Of a stretch of 64,000 nucleotides of DNA, positions 53,072 through 62,155 are shown one piece after another. The first letter of the stretch is position 1; each line of letters opens with the position of its first letter. The DNA comes from Paraburkholderia tropica. GTDB taxonomy: Bacteria; Pseudomonadota; Gammaproteobacteria; Burkholderiales; Burkholderiaceae. The stretch lies in assembly GCF_900109265.1 (NCBI RefSeq), contig NZ_FNZM01000010.1, positions 62,001-126,000 on the forward strand, written 5' to 3'. The notes beneath the pieces were generated by a model, which was not told where the DNA came from, did not search any database, and was given only the letters and a program-made list of their open reading frames with translations. A program made the position numbers and the translations under genes.

Positions 53072-54619
53072 TTAGTCTTCGCGGCGCAGGTGCGGGAACA
53101 GCAGCACGTCGCGGATGCTCGGGCTATCGGTGAGCAGCATCACCAGACGGTCGATGCCGATGCCGCAGCCGCCCGTCGGGGGCATGCCGTACTCGAGCGC
53201 GCGGATGTAGTCGGCGTCGTAGAACATCGCTTCTTCGTCGCCCGCGTCCTTCTGCTCGACCTGCTTCTTGAAGCGCGCGGCCTGGTCTTCCGGATCGTTC
53301 AGCTCCGAGAAGCCGTTGGCGATTTCGCGGCCCGTGATGAACAGTTCGAAACGCTCGGTGATGCCCGGCGTGGTGTCCGAGGCGCGCGCGAGCGGCGAGA
53401 CTTCGACCGGGTAGTCGATGATGTAGGTCGGTTCCCACAGTTGCGACTCGGCCGTTTCCTCGAACAGCGCGAGTTGCAGCGCGCCGACGCCGGCGTTCAG
53501 GAACTGCGGCTGGTTCGCGTCGACGCCGAACTTCTTCAGTTCCGTGCGCAGGAACGCGGCATCGGCGAGCTGTTCGGTCGTGTATTGCGGCGCGTACTTC
53601 TGGATTGCCTGCACGATCGTCAGACGATGGAACGGCTTTGACAGATCGAGTTCGCGGCCCTGATACGTGAGCACGGCGGTGCCCGACGCGTCGATCGCGG
53701 CCTGGCGGATCAGTTGCTCGGTGAAGTCCATCAGCCACGCGTAGTCGGTGTACGCGGCGTAGAACTCCATCATCGTGAATTCCGGATTGTGACGCGGCGA
53801 AACGCCCTCGTTACGGAAATTCCGGTTGATTTCGAACACGCGCTCGAAGCCGCCGACGATCAGGCGCTTCAGATACAGCTCGGGCGCGATACGCAGATAC
53901 ATCTGCATGTCGAGCGCGTTGTGGTGCGTGACGAACGGCTTGGCCGCCGCGCCGCCCGGGATCGGGTGCAGCATCGGCGTTTCGACTTCCATGAAGTTCG
54001 AGCCGGCCATGAACTGACGCACCGACGCGATCGCCTTCGCGCGCGCCACGAACGTGTCGCGGGCTTCCGGCGTGACGATCAGGTCGACGTAGCGCTGGCG
54101 GTAGCGCATTTCCTGGTCCGACAGACCGTGGAACTTGTCCGGCAGCGGACGCAGCGACTTCGAGAGCAGACGCAGTTCGGTCACGCGCACCGAGAGTTCG
54201 CCCTTGTTGGTGCGGAACAGGACGCCCTTCGCGGCGACGATGTCACCGAGGTCCCACTTCTTGAACGCGTCGTAGGTCGTTTCGCCCACGTCGGCGGGCG
54301 TGATGAAGAACTGGATCTGGCCCGAGCCGTCGCGCACCGTGGCGAAGCTTGCCTTGCCCATCACGCGTTTGAGCATCATGCGGCCGGCGATCGCGACTTC
54401 GAGCGGATTCGCTTCGAGCGCTTCCTTGTCGGTCTCGGCGTATTCGCGCTGCAGGTCGGCGGCGTGGTGAGTCGGGCGGAAGTCGTTGGGATAGGCGACG
54501 CCCGCTTCGCGCAGCGTGCGCAGCTTCTCGCGGCGCTCGGCGATGATCTGGTTGTCGTCCAGGTCGGGCGACGCGGCAGGCGCTGCGGCGGCCGTATTCG
54601 GCTGGGTCGGTTCGGTCAT
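53072..54619 (-). CDS. lysS: Lysyl-tRNA synthetase, class II
   Basis: 515 residues from the ATG at 54619. N-terminal OB-fold anticodon-binding domain (AIAGRMMLKRVMGKASFATVRDGSG), then class II motif 1 (VETPMLHPIPGGAAAKPF), motif 2 (NRNFRNEGVSPRHNPEFTMMEFY) and motif 3 (GCGIGIDRLVMLL). Complete. Downstream of prfB by 103 bp, same strand, as in E. coli prfB-lysS. Confidence 0.97.
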   Translation of the reverse strand: MTEPTQPNTAAAAPAASPDLDDNQIIAERREKLRTLREAGVAYPNDFRPTHHAADLQREYAETDKEALEANPLEVAIAGRMMLKRVMGKASFATVRDGSGQIQFFITPADVGETTYDAFKKWDLGDIVAAKGVLFRTNKGELSVRVTELRLLSKSLRPLPDKFHGLSDQEMRYRQRYVDLIVTPEARDTFVARAKAIASVRQFMAGSNFMEVETPMLHPIPGGAAAKPFVTHHNALDMQMYLRIAPELYLKRLIVGGFERVFEINRNFRNEGVSPRHNPEFTMMEFYAAYTDYAWLMDFTEQLIRQAAIDASGTAVLTYQGRELDLSKPFHRLTIVQAIQKYAPQYTTEQLADAAFLRTELKKFGVDANQPQFLNAGVGALQLALFEETAESQLWEPTYIIDYPVEVSPLARASDTTPGITERFELFITGREIANGFSELNDPEDQAARFKKQVEQKDAGDEEAMFYDADYIRALEYGMPPTGGCGIGIDRLVMLLTDSPSIRDVLLFPHLRRED

Positions 54620-54722
54620 GATGGCTCGGGGTTCGGGAAATTCGGTTCCGCCGCGCGCGCCGCGCGTCTCGAAAGACGCGGGCGGCGGCACGGCGGGAGA
54701 GGGCGGCGGACGTTGGCGCCGC

Positions 54723-55827
54723 TTACACGCCCTGTTTCAGGCTTGCGCTGATGAACGCGTCGAGATCGCCGTCGAGCACGGCTTTGGTGTTGCTGATTTC
54801 GACGTTCGTGCGCAGATCCTTGATGCGGCTGTTGTCGAGCACGTAGGAGCGGATCTGGTGACCCCAGCCCACGTCCGACTTGCCCGCTTCGAGCTTGTCC
54901 TGCTCCGACTGGCGCTTGCGCATTTCGGCTTCGTACAGGCGCGATTTGAGCATGGCCATGGCTTCGGCGCGGTTGCGGTGCTGCGAGCGGTCGTTCTGGC
55001 ACTGCACGACGATGCCCGACGGGATGTGCGTGATACGCACGGCGGAGTCGGTCTTGTTGATGTGCTGACCGCCCGCGCCCGAAGCGCGATACGTGTCGAT
55101 GCGCAGGTCGGCCGGATTGACGTCGATTTCGAACGATTCGTCGATTTCCGGATACACGAACACCGACGAGAACGACGTGTGACGGCCGCCCGACGAGTCG
55201 AACGGCGACTTGCGCACGAGGCGGTGAATGCCGGTTTCGGTGCGCAGGAAGCCGTAGGCGTATTCGCCTTCGACCTTGATGGTCGCGCTCTTGATGCCGG
55301 CCACGTCGCCTTCGGACTCTTCGAGCACTTCGGTCTTGAAGCCCTTGCGCTCGCAGTAGCGCACGTACTGGCGCAGCAGCATCGACGCCCAGTCGCAGGC
55401 TTCCGTGCCGCCCGCGCCCGCCTGAATGTCGATAAAGGCGTTGTTCGGGTCGGCCGGGTTCGCGAACATGCGTCGGAACTCGACGTCGGCGATACGCTTT
55501 TCGATTTCAGCGGCGTCGCTTTCGCAGGCCACGAGCGTGTCCTCGTCGCCTTCCTCGCGCGCCATCTCGAAGAGGTCCTGCGCGTCGCGCGCGTCGTTCT
55601 CGATACCGTCGAGCACATGCACGACGCCTTCGAGCAGTTTCTTTTCCTTGCCGAGACCCTGTGCGTGCTTGGAGTCGTTCCAGACGTTGGGGTCTTCGAG
55701 TTCGCTATTGACTTCGACGAGCCGTCGGGCTTTTACGTCGTAGTCAAAGATACCCCCGGAGCTCGCCCGCGCGTGCGCGCAGGTCCGCCAAGAGGGCTTC
55801 GATCGCGTTGAGACGTTCCGCTTCCAT
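54723..55827 (-). CDS. prfB: Peptide chain release factor 2 with programmed +1 frameshift
   Basis: Recognises UAA/UGA stops. The coding region has two parts: ATG at 55827 to an in-frame TGA at 55746-55744 (27 codons), then +1 frame from 55745 to 54723. The junction is the classical RF2 site, GGGGG upstream then CTT TGA C, so the ribosome shifts when RF2 is scarce. Total about 367 residues. The anticodon-like SPF motif is in RKSPFDSSGG and the catalytic GGQ in RASGAGGQHINKTDS. Automatic gene callers may miss the first 27 codons. Confidence 0.96.
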
Positions 55828-55924
55828 TTGTGTCGTGATCCGGCGTGTAAAACACGCAATTATAGCCGATTGGCCATGCATCAAGGGCGCGGCGACCCCA
55901 TGCGTGGCCTCTCGTCCACGCCGG

Positions 55925-57631
55925 TCAGAGCGCCGCGTGCTCCACCACCAGTTGCACGCGCGAAACCCCGTTCCACGTGTCGCGCACGAGGCGATAGGCG
56001 ACGGTCGTGTGCTGCGGCAGCGGCTCGGTGTGGTTGAACCAGATCGCGTTGAAGCGCTGGCGGCCGCGCAGCAGTTGCAGTTTCAGGTGCTTGTCCTTCA
56101 CGAGTGCCTGCGACGCGACCTCGAATTCACCCGCGAACACGGGCGCCGGGAAGCCCTGGCCCCACACGGCGGCGTCGATCATCTCGACGAAATCGGGCGT
56201 GAAATAGGCGTCTTCGAGGTCGCCGTCGGTTTCCACGGTGCGCGCGAGCGCCTCGGCGGTCAGCCATTCGCGGCCCACGCGCTCGAAGGCGGCGGCGAAG
56301 CGCGGCACGTCGGCGGCGGCGATCGTCAGGCCCGCGGCCATCGCGTGGCCGCCGAACTTGTGGATCAGGCCCGGCTCGCGCTTGGAAATCAGGTCGACGG
56401 CGTCGCGCAGATGGAAACCGGGGATCGAACGGCCCGAGCCCTTGACGAGCGCGCCGTCGTCGTCGGCGAGCGCGAAGGTGAAGGACGGGCGGTGGAACTT
56501 CTCTTTGAGCCGTCCCGCGACGATGCCGATCACGCCCTGGTGCCAGCCTTCGTTGAACAGCGTGAGCGTGGCGCCGTCCTGCGGATCGATGTCGGCGAGA
56601 TCGGCGAGCGCCTGTTGTTGCATGCCGGCCTCGATCTCGCGGCGCTCGCGGTTCATCGCGTCGAGCTGCTGCGCGAGATCCCAGGCGCGGCCCACGTCGT
56701 CGGTGGTCAGGCACTCGATGCCGAGCGACATGTCGGAGAGGCGGCCCGCCGCGTTCAGGCGCGGTCCGAGCGCGAAGCCCATATCGAAGCCCGAGGCGCT
56801 TTTCGCGTCGCGGCCCGAGGCGCGGAACAGGGCGGCGATGCCCGGCTGCATGCGGCCGTTGCGGATGCGTTGCAGACCTTGCGCGACCAGCACGCGGTTG
56901 TTGCCGTCGAGCTTGACGACGTCGGCGACCGTGCCGAGCGCGACCAGATCGAGCAGACCGTCCAGACGCGGCTCGGGCTTGCCGTCGGCGAACGCGCCGC
57001 GGCGGCGCAGTTCGGCGCGCAGCGCAAGCAGCGTGTAGAACATCACGCCGACGCCCGCGATGCACTTGCTCGGAAACTCGCAACCCGGCTGATTCGGATT
57101 GACGATCGCGCGCGCGGCCGGCAGCACGTCGCCGGGCAGGTGGTGGTCGGTCACGAGCACGTCGATGCCGAGCGTGTTCGCGGCTTCCACGCCTTCCACG
57201 CTGGCGATGCCGTTGTCGACGGTGATCAGCAGGTCGGGCGGTCCGCCCTTGCGCTGCGCGGCGAGCGCGACGATCTCGGGCGTGAGGCCGTAGCCGTACT
57301 CGAAGCGATTCGGCACCAGATAGTCGATCTGCGCGCCGAACATGCGCAGGCCGCGCACGGCCACCGCGCAGGCGGTTGCGCCGTCGCAGTCGTAGTCGGC
57401 GACCACCAGCATGCGGCGTTTCTGTTCGAGCGCGTCGGCGAGCAGCGCGGCGGCCTCGTCGAGGCCTTTCATGCCGGCGGGCGGAATCAGGCGGCCGAGG
57501 CCGGTTTCGATGTCGTCGGGCTGGCTGACGCCGCGCGACGCGTAGAGGCGCGCGAGCACCGGGTGCAGGCCGTGACGGATCAGCACTTCGGTATCGGCGG
57601 GAGAGCAGGCGCGGGTGACGATTCGGGTCAT
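55925..57631 (-). CDS. recJ: Single-stranded-DNA-specific 5'-3' exonuclease RecJ
   Basis: 568 residues from the ATG at 57631. DHH-superfamily motifs: VVADYDCDGATACAVAV, DNGIAS, VTDHHLPG (DHH), GTVADVV, then a DHHA1 domain with KFGGHAMAAGLTI (GGH) and a C-terminal OB-like domain. Acts in recombination and mismatch/base repair. Its start is 17 bp from the stop of the upstream rpfE-like gene, indicating an operon. Confidence 0.95.
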   Translation of the reverse strand: MTRIVTRACSPADTEVLIRHGLHPVLARLYASRGVSQPDDIETGLGRLIPPAGMKGLDEAAALLADALEQKRRMLVVADYDCDGATACAVAVRGLRMFGAQIDYLVPNRFEYGYGLTPEIVALAAQRKGGPPDLLITVDNGIASVEGVEAANTLGIDVLVTDHHLPGDVLPAARAIVNPNQPGCEFPSKCIAGVGVMFYTLLALRAELRRRGAFADGKPEPRLDGLLDLVALGTVADVVKLDGNNRVLVAQGLQRIRNGRMQPGIAALFRASGRDAKSASGFDMGFALGPRLNAAGRLSDMSLGIECLTTDDVGRAWDLAQQLDAMNRERREIEAGMQQQALADLADIDPQDGATLTLFNEGWHQGVIGIVAGRLKEKFHRPSFTFALADDDGALVKGSGRSIPGFHLRDAVDLISKREPGLIHKFGGHAMAAGLTIAAADVPRFAAAFERVGREWLTAEALARTVETDGDLEDAYFTPDFVEMIDAAVWGQGFPAPVFAGEFEVASQALVKDKHLKLQLLRGRQRFNAIWFNHTEPLPQHTTVAYRLVRDTWNGVSRVQLVVEHAAL

Positions 57632-57648
57632 GCGGACGACTTCGGAAA

Positions 57649-58770
57649 TTATTCGATGAAGAGCGACGCGAACTCGCGGCGTCGCCAGAATTTGCGCAGG
57701 TCGCCGCGCGTGAGCGCGAGCGTGACCGAGCCGGTATCGCCGCAGAGCGTGACGTCGAGCTGGTTCAGCTCGCCGGCTTGCAGTGCATCGAGCGCGGGCG
57801 CGAACCAGTCGCGTTCGATCTGCGCGAAGGCCGCGTTCCAGCGGCCCCAGTCCTGCTGGATATACGCCGCCGAGAACGGATCGAGCTCGACCAGCGTGAT
57901 GCCGCTCGCGGCGGCGTCGAGCGTGGTTTTCAGCGTGGCGAAATCGGCCGGCGCCCTGGCCAGCGCCGCGCCCGACGCCATGGCGAGGCCGCGCGTGGCG
58001 GCGGCGTCGGACTGCACGCGCGCAAACGGCTTGCGCACCGGACGCAGCGCGCCTTGCGCGTGGAACCAGATCGAGTTGACGGCGGGCAGGCCGCGCGCCT
58101 CGCGCGCTTCGTTGACGGGATGCTCGAACCAGGCCATCTGCACCTCGTTCTGCACCTTCATCCACGCGCGCGAACGCTGGCCCGAATGGGCCTCGTGCGG
58201 CAGCCAGATTTCGATATTGCGGCCGCTCGCGCGCAGCGGCGACGCGCCCGCGAGCGTGCCGAACTGGTCGCTCGACAGATACCAGCGTTGCGGCGTGGGC
58301 GCTTCGATGCGCACGCCGAGTTCTTCGATCAGCGGTCGGGCGATGGCGTACAGCGTGGCGGCGTCGGCGTCGGTGAGTTCGAGCGAGGCGGGATCGATCA
58401 GCACCAGGTGATCGTGCGCGATGCGCACGTGCACGGGCTGGATGCAGGCCCACGTGGCGTCGCCGGGCGTGCCGCCGTCGGCAAGCAGCATCCAGGGCGC
58501 GAGCGGCGCTTCGTCGTCGGCGCTGGCGCTTTTGGCGTTGGCGCTCGCAGCGCCGTCGCCGAGCGCGCCGAACTGACGCGCGACCCAGCGCTCATGCGGC
58601 AGCGTGCGCTGGAAATCTTCGCCGATGACCTGCTCGCCGAGCGTCGCGCGCGCGATCAGCTTCGAGAGCGCGGGAAACTGCAGGCCGGCGAGGGCGGTCG
58701 GCGCAACAGCCGCGGACGGCAGCGCGAAAGGCACGAGGAGATGGAGGCGGTCGGCAGGCATGGTGCGCAT
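57649..58770 (-). CDS. RpfE-like regulatory protein of unknown biochemical function
   Basis: 373 residues. It matches the family called regulatory protein RpfE / cofactor-independent phosphoglycerate mutase-like protein, whose genes sit next to recJ in Xanthomonas and Burkholderiales. Visible: DRLHLLVPFALPSAA at the start, WACIQPVHVRIAHDHLVL in the first third, the WYLSSDQFGTLAGASPL region and NSIWFHAQGALRP near residue 235. No catalytic metal ligands of alkaline-phosphatase superfamily enzymes could be identified, so enzymatic function is doubtful. An alternative start is the ATG at 58761. Confidence 0.75.
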   Translation of the reverse strand: MRTMPADRLHLLVPFALPSAAVAPTALAGLQFPALSKLIARATLGEQVIGEDFQRTLPHERWVARQFGALGDGAASANAKSASADDEAPLAPWMLLADGGTPGDATWACIQPVHVRIAHDHLVLIDPASLELTDADAATLYAIARPLIEELGVRIEAPTPQRWYLSSDQFGTLAGASPLRASGRNIEIWLPHEAHSGQRSRAWMKVQNEVQMAWFEHPVNEAREARGLPAVNSIWFHAQGALRPVRKPFARVQSDAAATRGLAMASGAALARAPADFATLKTTLDAAASGITLVELDPFSAAYIQQDWGRWNAAFAQIERDWFAPALDALQAGELNQLDVTLCGDTGSVTLALTRGDLRKFWRRREFASLFIE

Positions 58771-59174
58771 TGTACTTCGGCGCTCGCGGCTGCTGGGCGC
58801 GGCGGGCGGCGCATCCGGCGCGTCGAGTGCACCGCGTTGGCGTGCCGTGCCATACGAATCAGTAACTTACCGACGATCGGCGCGGCAGGCGGGCACCTGC
58901 GCGCCGAATCCGCATCCAAGGGGCAGGGGCGCAGACTGGGCGGGTACAGGCGGCCCGGGATGGCGCAAAGTCCGTGAGACCCCCGTAGTGTGGCAAACTT
59001 CGCGCTTGGTTGCGGACATGTTCCGGCACGGAAATCGGGCGGCGCGCGGACCGGTGGTCCTGCATCGACGTGATCGCGACGCAAATATGCGACGTAACCA
59101 GCACGATGCGACGTAACCCGCGACGCAGCCCGCGCGCCCATGCCCGCGCAACGAAGACGCTTTAAAGGATTCGC
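58771..59174. other. Divergent intergenic region rpfE-like / lolC
   Basis: 404 bp without a gene. It contains the promoters of both divergent genes, a 13-bp direct repeat (ATGCGACGTAACC at 59087 and 59106) and an AAGGA ribosome-binding site just before the lolC TTG start. Confidence 0.5.
59087..59118 (+). repeat. Two direct copies of ATGCGACGTAACC, 19-bp period
   Basis: Copies at 59087-59099 and 59106-59118, 57-88 bp upstream of lolC. The 19-bp period is close to two DNA turns, which suits a dimeric regulator or is a small duplication. Confidence 0.55.
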
Positions 59175-60428
59175 TTGAAACTTCCCTACGAATGGCAGAT
59201 AGGCTGGCGCTACACCCGCGCCGGCAAGCGCACGACCGGCAATGGCTTCATCTCGTTCATCGCGCTGATCTCGATGTCGGGCATCGCGCTCGGCGTGGCG
59301 GCGCTGATCGTCGTGCTCTCCGTGATGAACGGCTTCCAGCGCGACGTGCGCGACCGCATGCTCTCCGTGCTCGCGCACGTCGAAATCTTCTCGCCCACCG
59401 GTTCGATGCCCGACTGGCAACTGACCGCGAAAGAGGCCAAGACCAATCCCGAGGTGATCGGCGCGGCGCCCTATGTGGACGCCCAGGCGCTGCTCACGCG
59501 CGGCGACAGCGTGAACGGCGTGGCGCTGCGCGGCGTCGAGCCCTCGGAAGAACCGCAGGTCTCGGACATCGGCAAGGAAATGAAGATCGGCACCATGAAC
59601 GATCTGACGCCGGGCAGCTTCAACATCGTGCTCGGCTCCGATCTGGCCGTGAATCTCGGCGTGACGAAGGGCGACAAGGTCACGCTCGTCGCGCCCGAAG
59701 GCACGATCACGCCGGCGGGTATGCTGCCGCGCCTGAAGCAGTTCACCGTGGTGGGCGTGTTCGAATCGGGGCATTACGAGTACGACAGCACGCTCGCGCT
59801 CGTGAACATCCGCGACGCCGAAGTGCTCTACCGCCTGGCCGCACCCAGCGGCGTGCGCCTGCGCCTGAAGGACATGCAGCGCGCGCCCGCCGTCGCGCGG
59901 CAGCTCGTGCACACGCTCTCGGGCGACCTTTATATTCGCGACTGGACGCAGCAGAACAAGACGTGGTTCTCGGCCGTGCAGATCGAGAAGCGCATGATGT
60001 TCATCATCCTCACGCTGATCATCGCGGTGGCGGCGTTCAATCTGGTGTCGTCGCTGGTGATGACGGTGACCAACAAGCAGGCCGATATCGCCATTCTGCG
60101 CACGCTCGGCGCGCAGCCCGGCTCGATCATGAAGATCTTCGTGGTGCAGGGCGTGACGATCGGCTTCGTGGGGACGGCCATCGGCGTCGCGCTCGGCTGC
60201 CTGATCGCGTGGAGCATTCCGTGGCTCGTGCCGATGATCGAGCATCTGCTCGGCGTGCAGTTCCTGCCGCCCTCGGTCTATTTCATCAGTGAACTGCCTT
60301 CGGAACTCGTCGCCGGCGACGTGATCCGTATCGGTTTGATTGCGTTCGTGCTGTCCGCGCTCGCGACGCTTTATCCCAGCTGGCGCGCGGCCAGGGTTCG
60401 ACCGGCGGAGGCACTGCGCTATGAATGA
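59175..60428 (+). CDS. lolC: Lipoprotein-releasing ABC transporter permease (LolC/E-type)
   Basis: 417-residue inner-membrane permease that extracts outer-membrane lipoproteins and hands them to LolA. Starts at TTG with KLPYEWQIGWRYTRAGKRT. TM1 (GIALGVAALIVVLSVMNGF), a large periplasmic domain (about 45-270), then FtsX-type TM helices (IILTLIIAVAAFNLVSSLVM, GVTIGFVGTAIGVALGCLIAW) and LYPSWRAARVRPAEALRYE. Overlaps lolD by 8 bp. Only one permease gene is present, so the transporter is probably LolF-like or homodimeric. Confidence 0.92.
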   Translation: MKLPYEWQIGWRYTRAGKRTTGNGFISFIALISMSGIALGVAALIVVLSVMNGFQRDVRDRMLSVLAHVEIFSPTGSMPDWQLTAKEAKTNPEVIGAAPYVDAQALLTRGDSVNGVALRGVEPSEEPQVSDIGKEMKIGTMNDLTPGSFNIVLGSDLAVNLGVTKGDKVTLVAPEGTITPAGMLPRLKQFTVVGVFESGHYEYDSTLALVNIRDAEVLYRLAAPSGVRLRLKDMQRAPAVARQLVHTLSGDLYIRDWTQQNKTWFSAVQIEKRMMFIILTLIIAVAAFNLVSSLVMTVTNKQADIAILRTLGAQPGSIMKIFVVQGVTIGFVGTAIGVALGCLIAWSIPWLVPMIEHLLGVQFLPPSVYFISELPSELVAGDVIRIGLIAFVLSALATLYPSWRAARVRPAEALRYE

Positions 60429-61164
60429 TCGTCAAGCGAAAAACACCATCATGAGCGGCGTGGCAAGCGACTATCCGTATGTGATCGAGGCGCACGGCAT
60501 TTCGAAGGTGTTCGGCCAGGGCGCGCTCTCGGTGCAGGTGCTGCACGACACCGAAATCTCCGTGAAGCGCGGCGAGAAGCTCGCGATCGTGGGCGCGTCG
60601 GGTTCGGGCAAAAGCACGCTGCTGCACGTGCTCGGCGGTCTCGACGAACCGGGCACCGGCAACGTGAAGCTGCTCGGCAAGCCGTTCACCGAACTGTCCG
60701 AACGCGACCGCAACGATCTGCGCAACCGCGCGCTCGGTTTCGTCTATCAGTTCCATCATCTGCTGCCGGAATTCTCGGCGCTCGACAACGTGGCGATGCC
60801 GCTGCGCATCCGCCGCATGCCGCAAGAGGACGCGCGCCGCGAGGCGATGGCGATTCTCGATCGCGTGGGCCTCGCGCATCGCGCGCGTCATCGTCCGGGC
60901 GAACTCTCGGGCGGCGAGCGTCAGCGCGTGGCGATCGCGCGTGCGCTGGTCACGCGGCCCGCCTGCGTGCTCGCCGACGAACCGACCGGCAATCTCGACG
61001 GCAGCACGGCGGACACGGTGTTCAACCTGATGCTCGAACTCTCGGACCAGTTCCAGACGAGCTTCGTGATCGTCACGCACGATCCCGATCTCGCGGCGCG
61101 TTGCGACCGCATCGTGCGTCTGCGCGAAGGCATGCTGCACGAGGAGCCGGTTCTGCCGGTCTAG
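60421..61164 (+). CDS. lolD: Lipoprotein-releasing ATPase LolD
   Basis: 247 residues from the ATG at 60421, inside the last codons of lolC. ATPase motifs: Walker A GASGSGKSTLLHVLGGLDEPGTG, Q-loop FVYQFHHLLPEF, signature LSGGERQRVAIARALV, Walker B CVLADEPTGNLDG, and the switch His in IVTHD. A later in-frame ATG at 60451 is an alternative start. Confidence 0.95.
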   Translation: MNDRQAKNTIMSGVASDYPYVIEAHGISKVFGQGALSVQVLHDTEISVKRGEKLAIVGASGSGKSTLLHVLGGLDEPGTGNVKLLGKPFTELSERDRNDLRNRALGFVYQFHHLLPEFSALDNVAMPLRIRRMPQEDARREAMAILDRVGLAHRARHRPGELSGGERQRVAIARALVTRPACVLADEPTGNLDGSTADTVFNLMLELSDQFQTSFVIVTHDPDLAARCDRIVRLREGMLHEEPVLPV

Positions 61165-61299
61165 GCGCGCAGCAACGGCGTCGCCTTGCGCCACGCCTCG
61201 CGCCCGCGAGTTGCGCCGCAGTTCTGCCGCGTGATTCGCGGGCCTTGTTTTTGGGTCTATTTCGATGACGTTCGCCGTTTGCGGCAGGAGCGCGTAACC

Positions 61300-62088
61300 A
61301 TGTGGATCGACACGCATTGTCATCTCGATGCCGGCGAATTCGACGCGGATCGCGACGCGGTGGCGTCGGCGGCGCGGGCGTCGGGGGTGGCGCGCATCGT
61401 GATTCCCGCGGTGGCGCGCGAGAACTTCGCGACCGTGCGCGCGCTCGCGCGGCGCACGCCGGGCGCGGTCTACGCGCTCGGGATTCATCCGCTCTATACG
61501 CCGCAGGCGCGCGACGAGGACATCGCCGCATTGCGCGCCGAAATCGAGGCGAGTCTCGACGATCCGAAGTTCGTGGGTATCGGCGAAATCGGTCTCGACT
61601 TTTTCGTGCCGGGGCTCGACGCCGAGCGTCAGCAATTCATCTACGACGCGCAGTTGAAGCTCGCGCGCGAATTCGAGCTGCCCGCGATCTGCCATGTGCG
61701 CAAGTCGCAGGATCAGGTGCTCAAGGGCTTGCGCCGCAACGGCGTGCGCTGCGGCATCGCGCATGCGTTCAACGGCAGCTTTCAGCAGGCGCAGGCGTTT
61801 ATCGAGCAGGGCATGCATCTGGGTTTCGGCGGCAATCTGACCTTCGAGCGCGCGTTGCAGATTCGCCGGCTCGCGGAGCAGTTGCCGCTCGACGCCATCG
61901 TGATGGAAACCGACGCGCCCGACATCTCGCCGTCCTGGCTCTACAAGCAGCGCAACACGCCGGATCAGGTGCCGCGCATCGGCGCCGTGCTCGCCGCCTT
62001 GCGGGGCGTGACGCCCGAGGATATCGCCCTTGGCACGACGGCTAACGCGACGGCCGCGCTGCCGCGGCTCGCGCTTTCGTCGGCATAA
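61300..62088 (+). CDS. TatD-family metal-dependent DNase/hydrolase
   Basis: 262 residues from the ATG at 61300. Metal-binding motifs: WIDTHCHLDAGEF (HxH), GIGEIGLDFF (Glu), PAICHVRKSQD (His), CGIAHAFNGS (His) and METDAPDISPSW (Asp). TIM-barrel DNase implicated in DNA repair and degradation. The partner genes lolCD and comEC are its genomic neighbours. Confidence 0.92.
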   Translation: MWIDTHCHLDAGEFDADRDAVASAARASGVARIVIPAVARENFATVRALARRTPGAVYALGIHPLYTPQARDEDIAALRAEIEASLDDPKFVGIGEIGLDFFVPGLDAERQQFIYDAQLKLAREFELPAICHVRKSQDQVLKGLRRNGVRCGIAHAFNGSFQQAQAFIEQGMHLGFGGNLTFERALQIRRLAEQLPLDAIVMETDAPDISPSWLYKQRNTPDQVPRIGAVLAALRGVTPEDIALGTTANATAALPRLALSSA

Positions 62089-62155
62089 TTTCCGCATGGG
62101 TGGCGCGCGAAACGGCAGGGTGTGAGGGCTTGCGCCGCCGTTTCGCGGAGGCGCT

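Noticed and set aside
55744..55746. TGA in prfB as evidence of a pseudogene
   Set aside because: It is the classical RF2 programmed frameshift (GGGGG, CTT TGA C), so the gene is intact.
57632..58453. Upstream extension of the recJ frame
   Set aside because: It overlaps the rpfE-like gene in another frame; MTRIVTRAC at 57631 is the normal RecJ start region.
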